A DNA stretch of 64,000 nt from Euryodendron excelsum (lineage: Eukaryota; Streptophyta; Magnoliopsida; Ericales; Pentaphylacaceae): positions 19,551,501 to 19,615,500 of the forward strand of contig CM065394.1 in assembly GCA_033060915.1 (NCBI GenBank). Direction: 5' to 3'. Positions 45,486-56,424 of the stretch are shown one piece after another (position 1 is the stretch's first letter; the number at the start of each line of letters is the position of its first letter). The notes under the pieces are model-generated. The model was not told the DNA's origin. It saw nothing but the letters and a program-made list of their open reading frames with translations, and made no database searches. The translations under genes were made by a program, and so were the position numbers.

Positions 45486-45771
45486 AAGATATGCTGAAAC
45501 TGAGCCCACGACTGATTTTAACTATGAAGACATGGGCTGGGAGCTAGATGAGCCAAAGGTATAGGCAGAGCTGTTTGAGTTGGAGGGAGGCGAGATAACT
45601 GCCCTATTTTTGGAAGAAACTGTCATCAAGAACAACAAGAAGGCTGACAATTGCACCATCATTGTTGACACACCTGGGGTCCTAGAAGAAATCTTTGCTT
45701 GCCTTGCCTTGGCCGGAGATTGCGATCATGGATGGAGCATCGAAAATGTGGCCATCATCCTAAAACCCTAA
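45486..45771 (+). pseudogene. Element C gag C-terminal end
   Basis: After the A3 duplication the C frame resumes (YAETEP, then FNYEDMGWELDEPK), matching B near 34900-34850. It then gives GGEITALFLEETVIKNNKKA and DNCTIIVDTPGVLEEIF and ends GWSIENVAIILKP at the stop 45769-45771. I recognise no protease motif; the single DTPG is not in a clear aspartic-protease setting. It seems to be the end of the gag product. Confidence 0.6.
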
Positions 45772-46876
45772 AGAAAAGGAGTACTCTTTAAAGCGTACAA
45801 GAGAGGGGTGTTTTCACCCACTTTCTTTCTATTCCTTTTATTTTGCGCCTTTAAATTACTGTTTGCATTTCCATGTTGCTTAAGAACTCTATGCTTTTCA
45901 TTAAAAGAATAAAATGATAGTTTTTTCACTCAGTACTGCTATCTTATATTTCTCTTGTGAATGGTGAATGCTTCCTACACAAGGGGCATGGTCTATCTTA
46001 TGGAGAATCTGACTTGAAGGGTATGATAGCATGAGTTAACCACTCGCCATTGATTAACTTTTCAAAAAGAGAGAGGATGAGGATGAGTGAGGAAACTACC
46101 CAAAAGCAGCACTTGCAAGACATCGAAGCTAAGCGAGGTGTGGCCAGACTATCAAAAGGAAGAGGAGCCATCTTTCATTTTCCCATAAAAAAACCCCCTT
46201 TGCTCAACCCACTAGTGCCTCGCAGAAAGCAAAGATTTCTTGTCAAACCTCGATCCAAGGCCATCCCCCCACACTGGGGCAGACAAATAACTAAGAACTC
46301 TGCAAAGCATGTCATTCATCCTCAATCAAGCCGAAGTAATGCAAAGGCTTTATGGATCAAGCAATCTAGTTCAAAATGAAGAGAGGTCATCATTTCATTT
46401 CTCATACAGTTAAAAGCAACCATTGACACACCTCTTCAGCCAGTTACTTTTCTTTTCAAGAAAAACCTCAGCCTAGGGATCACCGCCCACAATGGGTTAA
46501 ATTAAAATGCTAAGGAATAGATCTAAGAGAAAGAAGTTGTAGAAGTGTTCATCTCATAAAAAGGAAAAGAAAGGGGAAAAAAAAGAGAAACAGAGGGAAA
46601 GAAAAACAAAGAGAAAGAGTTGACAAGGGCAAGAGGCCAAAAAAAAAAAAAAAGAATAAACAAAAGCAGGTCTGAGAAAAGACAGGAAAAGAATAATGTT
46701 TATGCCATCTTGAAAAGCATATAGAAAAGCCGGAAAAGAAAGGAGCCATGTCATGGCATCTTGAGAAATATATAGCAAAGGCAAGAAACAAAATCCAAAG
46801 GTGATCCTAGGGAGTAAAGAAGCCTAATAGAAGTTATAGGTTCAAGCCTTTACCTTTTCTTGCTAAACCCAAAACC
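45772..46876 (+). other. Element C spacer with conserved hairpin
   Basis: No supported gene. It contains one copy of the module duplicated in A1, with CCCCACACTGGGG at 46267-46279 and the CTCAACCCACTAG block near 46203. The A/G-rich run at 46555-46680 gives low-complexity frames that are not conserved in A1. Confidence 0.6.
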
Positions 46877-47167
46877 ATGGCCTACATTACAACCCTATTA
46901 AAGTCCATTCTGATTGAAAATGAATTTTTTGATCTAAATGAGCCAAACGTGTTGCCAAAGCTGAAGAAGGATGTTAGAAGGCCAAAACCTGCCAGAAAAA
47001 CAATCAAGGATGGTGTGGATCTAAACCTTGTTGAAAGCAACATCAAATTTGAGCCTGCATATCCCATTGTTTCGAAACCCTATAACTTAGCCTACATTAT
47101 GGTCTTAAAACAAAGTCTCCTCAGATTGAAAGACTGGCTGCTCATCGCTTTGCCAAAGGTCATGTAA
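46877..47167 (+). pseudogene. Conserved 3' spacer reading frame, C copy (unknown function)
   Basis: A 96-codon frame starts MAYITTLLKSILIENEFFDL and contains KKDVRRPKPARKTIKDGVDL. The first two thirds match A1 (11782-11970). A short echo (LAYFTVQSK) may exist in B near 33150 on the - strand. There is no recognised domain, signal or membrane segment. Conservation between copies with different decay hints at past selection on the peptide, but it could also be RNA-level. Confidence 0.45.
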
Positions 47168-47737
47168 GTAGTTGCCAAAGCCTCGAGGGTTGAGAGTTCA
47201 AGCCAAATGATCTTATACACTTACCCAAGATAGAAAATCGAAGTCGGTTAAAAGGCTGAGAAATGTACAAAATGCTATCATCCAGTCAAGGTAGGGTTGA
47301 GCCAAAAGGGAGGCTAAGCCACTGACAAGGAAGGAGTTGCCATTTCAAGGATGTATAATTTGACAGTGCCCCATTCATTGTATTAATTTTTGCATCCCTA
47401 ACATGTGTATATATTTTGATAAAAATTTGGCATAAGCTTTGCATACATAGGACATAGCTAACTGTAGAAATAGAAGTCACCAAAGTAGTTCAATATCATC
47501 TCATGTAATAAATACATATCGTCATCATCATCCTTGTACATGCATCTGTTCATATACCTAGCTGTATAAATCATAAATATCTCTGCCTGTCCAAGCATCA
47601 ATACATACATCTAACTATCTAAATCATAAATGTCCACTCTATGCAAAATTTACAAAATAAACTGTCTAACAATGGAACTAAATACATCTCCAGGATAAAA
47701 TACAAGAAAATCTAAGTCTATGTCAAGGGGCCACTCA
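47168..47737 (+). other. Element C spacer, AT-rich
   Basis: No gene is seen. The part 47480-47650 is an AT-rich stretch with repeated CATACAT/ATAAAT words, corresponding in position to the A1 repeat at 12590-12910. Confidence 0.5.
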
Positions 47738-48729
47738 TCAAAGGTCAAAGTCGATGTTTGGGTCAAAGTCTCCAAAACCTGGCTTTAGAGGAGGCGGATG
47801 ACTGCTAGAAGCACCAGAATCCTACAAAGAAGACAAAACCAGAATCAGTGAGGCAAGGGAATAACTAAGCAATGTCAAAACAAAGAGAGGGAAAGGACAA
47901 CATACCCTGCCACCTCCAAGCTGAGCCAACCATGCCATCAAGGAAGCTAGCTCCACCTGGAAATGATCCCTCTCCATTTGGAACTGGTCCCTCTGAGTCT
48001 GGTAACTATCCCTTTGGTCCCTCACAGTAATAAACTCAGCCTGGAGCACATATCCTCCGGCTCGACACCACAAATCCACCACCTCTTGGCCAATGGCGTA
48101 CCCACCAACTACCACCTCAAACTGAGTAAAAGCACCTATGGAATGAGCTCCAAAGTGTGCAGCATAATCAGTCTCTGGAGGAAGCAGAAAACCGGCACCT
48201 AGTTGACGCTCCTGATATAGAATAAGAACTCCCTCAACTAAGGCTCCGAACATGTACTCTGGCGAATCCTTTGCTGACTAGAATTCCTTATGGAACTGAC
48301 GCCAATGCCAGTCTCCCATATAGGACTCCCAGTAATCATCACTGAGAAAGGAAACCCTTGATAGAGTTAATAGGACCAAGTACCTGACTGCCTTATAATG
48401 AACGGATCTGACAAAGGGTTGCCAAGTCACATCCCTCGCCTCAATCAGCTCCAGGTTCGCTCATATCGTCACGAAGCCAGTAATCTCGGATCACTGGGCC
48501 ACCCGGTCACGAGCCCACCTTAAAGCTCGAGGATAAATGTCAGCCTCAATAATCTAGGACGACGGACCGACATGTACTCATAACTCCACCATACAACAAA
48601 AAGCCAAAAACCAGTCACATTGCCCTAGTGTGAGGTAGTCCGGACTCGCATGGAGTGAAGGAAGCAGCCGAAGGAAAAAGACCCCCAATCTATCTTAGAT
48701 AAAGCTCCAAGAATGGCTACTATGCTCAC
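47738..48729 (-). pseudogene. Element C antisense PMD gene, 3' half with intact last intron
   Basis: The - strand frame carries HWRQFHKEF (with a TAG after it), then YMFGALVEGV, FLLPPETDYAAHFGAHSIGA and FTQFEVVVGG, matching B. A Gln/Arg/Asp-rich probable coiled coil follows (RDSYQTQRDQFQMERDHF). Exon 2 ends at 47906 in phase 0 (GGGR); an 84-bp intron (47905 to 47822; GTATGT...TTTGTAG) follows; exon 3 (47821 to 47738) encodes 27 residues starting DSGASSSHPPPLKPGFGDFD and a stop. The element B last exon is also 27 residues. The 5' half is cut off by element D and lies outside the window. Confidence 0.75.
47822..47905 (-). other. Intron 2 of the antisense PMD gene (C copy)
   Basis: 84 bp with donor AGG|GTATGT and acceptor CTTCTTTGTAG|GAT. 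It is phase 0, so both flanking exons stay in frame. The length and borders are typical of small plant introns. Without splicing the frame runs into hydrophobic residues not matched in B. Confidence 0.68.
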
Positions 48730-51221
48730 TGTAAGCACCCCATTTTTGCCTGCTCAGTAATCTCTGGTCAGACTAGATCTAGTTTTCAAACATCACAATA
48801 TATTCGAGCCCAAGACAGGTCTTTCAAACTTTGATCCAACTAGTTGTTTCTCGAACCCACAAAGGCCCAATTGAAGCTGTAAAGACCATCATGCCCATAG
48901 GCATTCCAGGCTGCTTTCTGAGGCCGGGTAGTCTCGAGAACCAACGCTATCCAGGTAACTTCTCGAGATCAGGCGATCTAGGGACCAACACCTTATAAAA
49001 TTCTAGATGGTTCACTTCTGGCACTTGCTAGCTCGCTAATGTAGAATATCCGTCATTTGGTAGTTCTCCGAGACCAGGCATTCTCGGAGACCAACACCAC
49101 CCTTATAGGTAGCTTTTTGAGACCAGGCATTCTCAGAAACCAACACCACCCTACAGGTAGCTCTTTGAGACCAGGCAGTCTTAGGGACCAACACCACATA
49201 TGTAGTTTTTCGAGACCGGACGGTCTCGGGAACCAACACCTAGGTCAACACCGGTGCCTGTTAGCCTGACTCGGTGAAAAATGACCAAACCTACCCCTTG
49301 GGCCTCCAGACACGTCTTGAGAAAGTTCAAAATCCCTCAAGACGATAAGTCCACCTTTCCAAAGTGATCCTAAATAGTTAGGCATACTCAACATGCCATC
49401 TCGTCCAATTGCAGTCCCATTTCAATTAACTTCAGTCAAAATGAATGTTTTCCCCCTAGACACCCTAACACATCACAAATCCCACCAAACAGTGAAAAAA
49501 TCTTCCGAGATTATCCCTGAATGACTCAGCACGCTTAACACAACACTCTAGTCCATTCCTGACCTTTTCAACCGAACCTGGTCAAAATGACAAATTTTCC
49601 CCTAGTGACCCAAACACGCCCTGAAACTACACCAATCCTAAAATATTGAACAGCGGGTCCCATCATACACCCCTGTTTAACCCGAGGTGAACCTCATGAC
49701 ACTAGACACTCTCGACTCAATGAAAGTCCCCCTAAAGCGTCTCGCAGATGCTTTGCTAATATTGCATTTTCTCTCGATTCCTTGGTTATAACACACCGTC
49801 AAACGACTTGAGAAATGCGTAAACTAGGATATTCCCGAAAGCTCGTTCATAGTTCTTTCCATCAATATGGCTTGATCGGATAGATTGCTTCCCAAAGCCC
49901 CTTATCGCATGGCTCGAAAACTGCTACTTTTAGCAACCTCTAGAGCGTCACATAGACGCTCCGCTAAGATTGACTTTTTCTCTAATTCCTTTATTATAAC
50001 CCCCTGTCAAACAACTCGAGAAAAACATAAATTAGGGAATTCTCAAAAGTATTTCTAAAGCACTTTCCATCGGTGCGATCCGATCAGAGAGATCACTTCC
50101 CGAAGGCCTTGATCATGCGGCACACAAACAGCTACTTTTGAACCCCGACAGACCGTATCACAAACGCTCTACGAAAATGTGATTTTATAGACATTTTTCG
50201 AGACTATATCTTACACTTTCAAACACCGTTCAAGTTTTTTGAAAACTCGAAAGTTCACGAGAAACCCTAGGAGAACATCGTGGATGCAACTGATTTCTCC
50301 AAAACCTTCCCCGTTGGCACAATTATCAAAGCAAAGTTTAAATGAACACTCCCGACAATGGAGTGTATGCTACATGCACCCAAATTTTGATTAGATCGAT
50401 CAAACTTTGCCTAGCCCTTAAGATTTAGCCAGTACAATGAGTGCCACATGTCATTCTGCCAATGGAACATTACCGGCGCATGTAGCACATGTGCCAGGAA
50501 ATATTTTGCCTAGACGCATGTACTACATGTGCCAGGTCTCTCCAAAGTTGCCTATAAATATAGGCCTCCCCCTTAGCATATTACAGAATCAAAAATTATA
50601 ACAAAACTCTGCACAAACAGCTTTAGAAATCCGAAACCCTCCCTATATCTCTCCCTCCAAACACTTAGGTTGTAGTCCACCTCATTCTAGCCCATGCACC
50701 CCACCTACAAGGCCTTCCATGCCATAGAAGACCCTATTACAGCCCCTTCCGAGTCCATCCATGCTCAAGTCCAAGCATCTAATGAAGTTTGAGTGAGTTT
50801 GAAGGCAAAAGGTAGTATTTCCTTTCACCTTTTTTGTCATCCCCCACTTCTCTCTCCTCCCTCCTGGCCTACTTAGGCCATTCTCGATTTTAGTCTCTAT
50901 CTTCTACCACCCATTCTTGTATGCTTGAGACAAGAGAGCTCCTAACTCATGCCTAGAGGAAAGCTAGTGAGAGCCACCATGTAAAGGGATCTCTCACTAG
51001 CCTACTTTAAGATGGTTTGACCTTAGAGCACCTTGATTATGTGGTGTAGCCCTTTAGCCTTGTATGAATTCATGACCCCCTTTTGCATATGACTATCTTG
51101 TTCATATTTTATGTGTTTGGCTTTATTTTCATGTTTACAACCATGTTTTCCAAAGTTTGCACTATCCCCATTTCCATGTCATTTTCAAGCTCCTTATTCA
51201 AATGTTCTTTCAAAAGTGATT
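48730..51221 (+). repeat. Element D 5' LTR, segment 1
   Basis: It starts TGTAAGCACCCCATTTTT at 48730. It carries short repeats with GAGACCGG-type palindromes (48910-49230), 208-bp units with palindromes near 49734, 49942 and 50151, the promoter (50475-50560) and a candidate donor (GT 50812-50813). It aligns throughout with the D 3' LTR from 59810. It ends at the aberrant A4 junction. Confidence 0.9.
50475..50560 (+). promoter_or_regulatory. Element D 5' LTR promoter
   Basis: Palindromes at 50475-50495 (arms GGCGCATGT and ACATGTGCC) and 50513-50533, 38 bp apart. TATAAATA at 50553-50560 follows after 19 bp. The spacing equals that in both B LTRs and in the D 3' LTR. Confidence 0.78.
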
Positions 51222-51256
51222 CCCGCTTGTGTGAGGAATACTCACACAAGCGGGAA
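51220..51256. repeat. Perfect 16-bp inverted repeat (fold-back) at the left end of A4
   Basis: TTCCCGCTTGTGTGAG (51220-51235) and its exact reverse complement (51241-51256) flank the 5-nt loop GAATA. The right arm is normal A-LTR sequence. The left arm replaces the expected LTR terminus, while its first bases TTCC are also the host LTR sequence. Confidence 0.95.
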
Positions 51257-54200
51257 AAATATTGTACTCTCTTGTTAAAACTCACCCTCCTAAAACAATG
51301 AGTGCGACTAGGTTTGAATTGAAACTAAGTTTGAATAAAGGGCTTTTTGAAAAAAGTTTGGAGTCGCCACCAAACTTAATTAAGGTGAGTTAGGTCACCT
51401 AAAAACTAAGCATAATTCGAAAACTACACTTAGGGTTTTTGAAAAAGGTTTTTGAAAATACTTCCTCAAGATAGGGTTTTTAAAAAAATAGGTTGTTTGG
51501 CAACCTTTGGAAAACATTTAAGCCTTTTTTGAAAAATAACTCCTTTTGGTCTTTGAAAACAGTGATCCTAGGTTCGGAGGTTGGTTACGTGTAGGGAAGA
51601 CGCACTAAGCCATCACCCTACCCCATCCTTTCGGTACCTACATGTCAATCTACCCTAGATTCACCTACGAGAGTCTTCAACTAACTAATGTTCAATCCTA
51701 TCCACTTTATAAAACAATGTTTAAAAAGATATGATGCATGATATGCAAGTGCAAGAAAAGAGACTTGATTTAGAAATAGATTTGAAAAGAATTTGATTTG
51801 ATTTGATTTGAAAAGAAAGAGATAGAAGTTTGAATTTGGAAACAATAGTTTGGAATTTGAAATTGAAGATTGAAAATAGAAATTTGAAATTGAAAATTTG
51901 AAAATAGATTGGAGATTTGAAAAGATTGTAGAATTGGAGATTTGGAAAATATGGAGGAATTTGAAATTTGAAAAAAGTTGTGGAATTGGAAATTTGGAAA
52001 AATGTTATGACCGTACGCATGAGGGTTGCCTGCGTATCCTTTTGGAGGAATCAGGTCAGTCGTAGTTCGGACAAGAGTTCGATTTAAAAGAGATTGATTT
52101 AAAAGAAAGAGATTGAATTGGAAATTGAGTTGGAAGATTGAGAGATTGAACTTAGAATAGAATATTGAAGATTGGAATTTAAAATTTTGAAATTGAGAAG
52201 GTTGAATTTTGATTTTGAAAGATAGAACTTGGAAGAAAGATTTAGACTTGTTTTTGGAAAGACAAAGGTTTAGGAAAGATAGGATTTAGGAAAGACTTGA
52301 GATTAAGAAAGATTGGATTTGACTTGGAAATATTGGATTTAGGAAAGATTCAAATTAAGAAAGGTCCGATTTAGGAGAGTTTCGAATTAGGAAAGTTTCA
52401 TTTTTGAAAAATTTCGAATTAAGAAAGTTTTGGAATTAGGAAAATTTTGAATTAGGAAAGTTTCAACTTAGGAAAGTTTTGAATTAGGAAAGTTTCATTT
52501 TTGGAAAGTTTTCAAATTAGGAAAGTTTTCATTTTAAGAAAGGTTTTGAAAGAGGAAAGGTTTTGAAAATAAGAAAGTTTTAAGTTTGGAAAGTTTTAGA
52601 ATTGGAAGGATTTGGAGTTTGAAGAAAGTTTAGAATTTAGAAAGTTTTAGATTTAGAAAGTCCTAACTTAAGAAAGTGTTTGAACTTGGAAAGCTTAGAA
52701 TTTGGAAAGATTTTGAAATTTAGAAAATTAGGATTTTGGAAAGATTTGGCTTTAGAAAGTTTTAACTTAAGAAAGTTTTGAATTTGGAAGGATTTGAAAT
52801 TTGGAAAGTTTGAGATTTAGAAAGTTCTAAAGTTTGAATTTTAGAAAATCTTGAGATTAGGAAAGGTTGAGTTTAGGAAAGATTTGAAAACTTGAATTTG
52901 GAAAGTTAAGATTTAGAAAGGGGTTGAATTAGGAAAGATGTGGAAGTTGAAAGTTTTAGGAAACTTATGGTTTAGAAAGGTAGGAAATTAGCAAAGATTT
53001 GAAATAGGAAAGATTTAGATTTTGAGTTTTAAAATTTAGAAAAGATTGTTATTTTCAAGTTTTGAAAACTTAAGATTTAGGAAAGTGGAAGATTAGGAAG
53101 GAGTTGAATTAGAAAAGATTTATATTAGGAAGGGATTGGATTTTGTTTCTAAAATGGAGGATAGGATTTAGGAAAGGGAGGATAGGATCTAGTTTCCTAA
53201 ACAGGAAGATTGGATTTGGTAAGGATTTGGAAAGGGAAGTTTCTAGAAACCCTAGATTTGAAAAACTATAGTTTTGACGTAGAAAATGAGAGGTTTTGGA
53301 AATGTGTATCGTTTGAATGTGAAAACAAGAGGTTTTGGAAATGTAGGTTTTAAGGCAAGTTTGAAAACTATGTTTTTGGAAAGAAAATTGTTGTTTCCTA
53401 ATTGTGAGTTCTAGGGCTTGACTTGGGCTCTAAGGAAAGAGTTTTTGAAAAGTGCGTTTTTGGAAACGAAGGTTTTTAGAAGAGAATCATAGGGAGGAGT
53501 TTTTAGAAATTGAATTCGAAGAGAGAGTTTTTGGAAAAAGATTTTAAAGGGAAGGAGTTTTTAGAAAGTGTGTTTTTGGAAACAAAGATTTTAGAAGAAA
53601 AATCCTAGAGGGGAGTTTCTAGAAGGCAAATTTTGGAAAGAGAGTTTTTGGAAAGATTTTTGAAAAGAGTTTTTCTAGGAAAGAGACCTAGGGAACGTTT
53701 TTAGAAAGTGGACTTTGAAAAGAGCGTTTTGGAAAGGAGTTGAAAAAGGAAAGTTTTGAAAAGAATTTTTAGAAAACAATTTTGGAAAGAGGAGCTTTTG
53801 GAAAACATGTTGGAAGAGAGATTTTTAGGAGGAGGGATTTGAAAAGAGAGTTTTTAGAAGATATAAAAACATCTCACTTTCTTAAAGCGATTCTAGCCAT
53901 AAGAAGGCTAGAACCACTTTAAGAAAGTGGTTTTGTAAAACAAGGAGTTTTGAAAATATAGACCATATTGGTCACTTTGAATGTAACACTTTCCTAAAGC
54001 AACCCTAACCATGAAAAAGCTAGAATCACCCTAGGATTGTGATTTTGAAAACACGTCTTTGAAAAGGGAAATTTGATGCAATTTTGGAAACAAGTTTGGA
54101 AACGATTTTGAAAATGAGTTTGAAAACGATTTTTGGAAGATGTATGATCATGATACGCACAATGCAATTTTGGAGTCATGAACATACAAGGTTAAGGCTT

Positions 54201-54726
54201 CACCACATAATGAAGGAAAGCCTAAAGGAAAGCCTCCGACACGGTGACCCTCTGATAGTCTAATCCTACACATGGACTGGGAGTCCCCTTGTTTCAAGCA
54301 TGCAAAAAAAGGGGGGAAAGAGATAGGGGATTAAAATAGAGAAAACCCAAGTGGGTTAGGAGAGAGAAGAGAGAAGGGAGAAGTGCGAAAATTTAAATAG
54401 AGAGCCTACCGCATGTCTTGTTTATTTTGCGCGCCTTGCTTGTCTTCGGTCTTTGTCTTGATCTTCGTCTCCAATCTTCAAGAGTTGTCTTCAATCTTTA
54501 AGCTTTAGATTGCAGCTCTTCAAGTCTTCAAAGGAGGGTAGGAGGCTATTGTATAAGTGTATGGGGGTGTGTATGAGTGTATAGAAGGCTAGGGTTTAGT
54601 GTATAGTGGCTAGGGTTTGGAAAACCTAAGAAAGCTAGGGTTTAGGGAGTGCACGAGCTCTGTATATCGAAATATATGATTTTTACACTGAGTTTGCGGA
54701 CCTCTTTCACGTTAGAAGAGGCTCTA

Positions 54727-54825
54727 TATTTATAGAGGTTAGACAACACTAACGCCTATTGCAGTGGCGCCAGGCCAAACTTTACACTGGCCATTTTTTG
54801 GCTTGGCGCCACTACTAGTAGTGCC
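54727..54825 (-). promoter_or_regulatory. LTR A4 promoter with one palindrome deleted
   Basis: TATAAATA runs 54734 to 54727 on the - strand. The first palindrome (54751-54771) is 16 bp from it, as in all A LTRs. The second is missing and the third starts at 54805 instead of the expected 54827, a 22-bp deletion matching one palindrome. Confidence 0.72.
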
Positions 54826-55788
54826 ATTCATTTAGGAAATGTTTAAGGTCGGCAAGCAATGTATCTTTGACTAGATTTGGGCGCCTGTATTAGTGATTAC
54901 CATGCAATTTTTAGCTTGGCTTCGTTAGGAGTGACTTTGAAAAATTCGAAAATGATTTTAAGAGGCCGGGAATGACCCGGAAGGCCGAAAAAGAGCAGAA
55001 ACACTTAGAATAGTGTCTTGGAGATATTTGACTTGAAAAATGAGGACAAGATGTGTCGAAAGGGTTGACTGGGCCGTTAGGGGCAAAATGGTCGATCGGG
55101 TTGGAAAGCTGCTGGGACGAACTCAGACTGTCCCGGAAGAAGACTCGAGATTTGAAAACATTATTCAGAATGTTCCCAAAGGTTACCGGTTTGATACCCA
55201 GAGCCGGTGTGGTCAGAAAAGGCGACCGGCTCTCTAGGGGCAAAACGGTCATTTTGCATCGGATTTACCAGAACTGACTCAGAATGATTCGAAAAGCTAA
55301 AGAAAGGTTGAGAGTACTATAAAATGCATTCTCAGGAGGTTACCGGTTTGATACCCAGAGCAGGTGTGGTCGGAAAAGGAGACCAGCCCACTAGGGGCAA
55401 AATGGTCATTTTGTTTCAGATTGGCCGGAACTAACTTGGAATGATCCGGGAAGATAGAAGAAGGTTGAGAATACTATAAGAAGCAATCTCAAGAGGTTAC
55501 CGGGTTGATACCAAGAGCCAGTGTGGTTCCCGGGGCATTCGGATGCCTATGGGCAAAATGGTCATCTTGATCGGAAAATCTCGGAAAAGGCCCAAAGGGC
55601 AGTTTGGTCATTTTTTACCGAAGTGGGCTAGCAAGCACCGGTGTTGACCTGGGTTTTGAGTGTTTCCACCACCCTGACGGCGGTCGTCGTGACACAGGGG
55701 TTTGTTAGCAATTCCCTATGTCGACCTATTTACGAGTATTTCTGCTACTCGGATGGTTGTGATGTTTGCGAGTATTTTCGCTACTCAG

Positions 55789-56160
55789 ACCATCTCGAGG
55801 AATAAACTGTCTCGAGAGAGGGATTGGAAAGGGGTCTTATCATCTCTAAAAAGACGTGCCTGATGTGGAACCGTCTCGAGGAATAAACTATCTCGAGAGA
55901 GGGATTGGAAAGGGGACTTACTGTCTTCGAAAAGACGTGCCTAATTTGAAACCATCTCGAGGAATAAACTGTCCCGAGAGAGGGATTGGAAAGCGGACTT
56001 ACCGTCTTCGAAAAGACGTGCCTGATTTGAAACCGTCTCGAGGAATAAACTGTCTCGAGAGAGGGATTTGAAAGGGGACTTACTGTCTTCGGAAAGACGT
56101 GCCTGAATTGGAACCGTCTCGAGGAATAAACTATCTCGAGAGAGAGATTGGAGTTGGAAT
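55789..56160 (-). repeat. 81-bp tandem repeat, four units plus a partial (A4)
   Basis: Anchors at 55789, 55870, 55951, 56032 and 56113, exactly 81 bp apart. This gives a 27-residue repeat frame on the + strand (MPDVEPSRGINYLERGIG...) that is a by-product of the period. Confidence 0.9.
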
Positions 56161-56351
56161 TAGAAAGAACAATGCCTCTAAGGGCATTTTGGTCATTTTG
56201 CCTCTATTTGGGCCTGGCGGGCCCTCGAAGCGATGGACAGACGAGATTTAGACTTAGAAAGTTGATTTCAATTGGAATATGCCCACAATGACTTGAACAC
56301 AAGTCTGGACGGAGTGTAGACTGCCGAGCGGTCAAAAATGGGGTGCTTACA

Positions 56352-56424
56352 CAAGAGTTGGCCCATTTAAGTTTAGGATGAGATTGCAAGTAAATATGCC
56401 TTAGAAAAGCTCTCTATTAACCCC
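56352..56424 (+). repeat. Element D 5' LTR, segment 2, ending at a deletion junction
   Basis: It matches 62290-62363 of the D 3' LTR up to ATTAACCCC, then changes abruptly to antisense-gene sequence. The remaining 2.4 kb or so of LTR is missing. Confidence 0.85.

Larger units (their letters stand above)
51236..56351 (-). mobile_element. Solo LTR A4 (subfamily A) inside the D 5' LTR, left end lost
   Basis: The right end is intact (GGTGCTTACA to 56351) and is followed by CAAGA, which fits the host site. The left end lacks about 26 bp (the TGTCGCGCC terminus) and the matching duplication, replaced by a fold-back. It contains the conserved U5 end (51360-51720), purine array (about 52080-53860), TATA (54727-54734), palindromes (54751 and 54805; the middle one removed by a 22-bp deletion), 157-bp repeats (55181-55520) and four 81-bp units plus a partial (55789-56160). 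Confidence 0.9.

Noticed and set aside
45667..45681. DTPG near the gag end of C as a possible aspartic protease active site
   Set aside because: The usual active-site surroundings (hydrophobic residues then D-S/T-G-A) and a second conserved part are missing.
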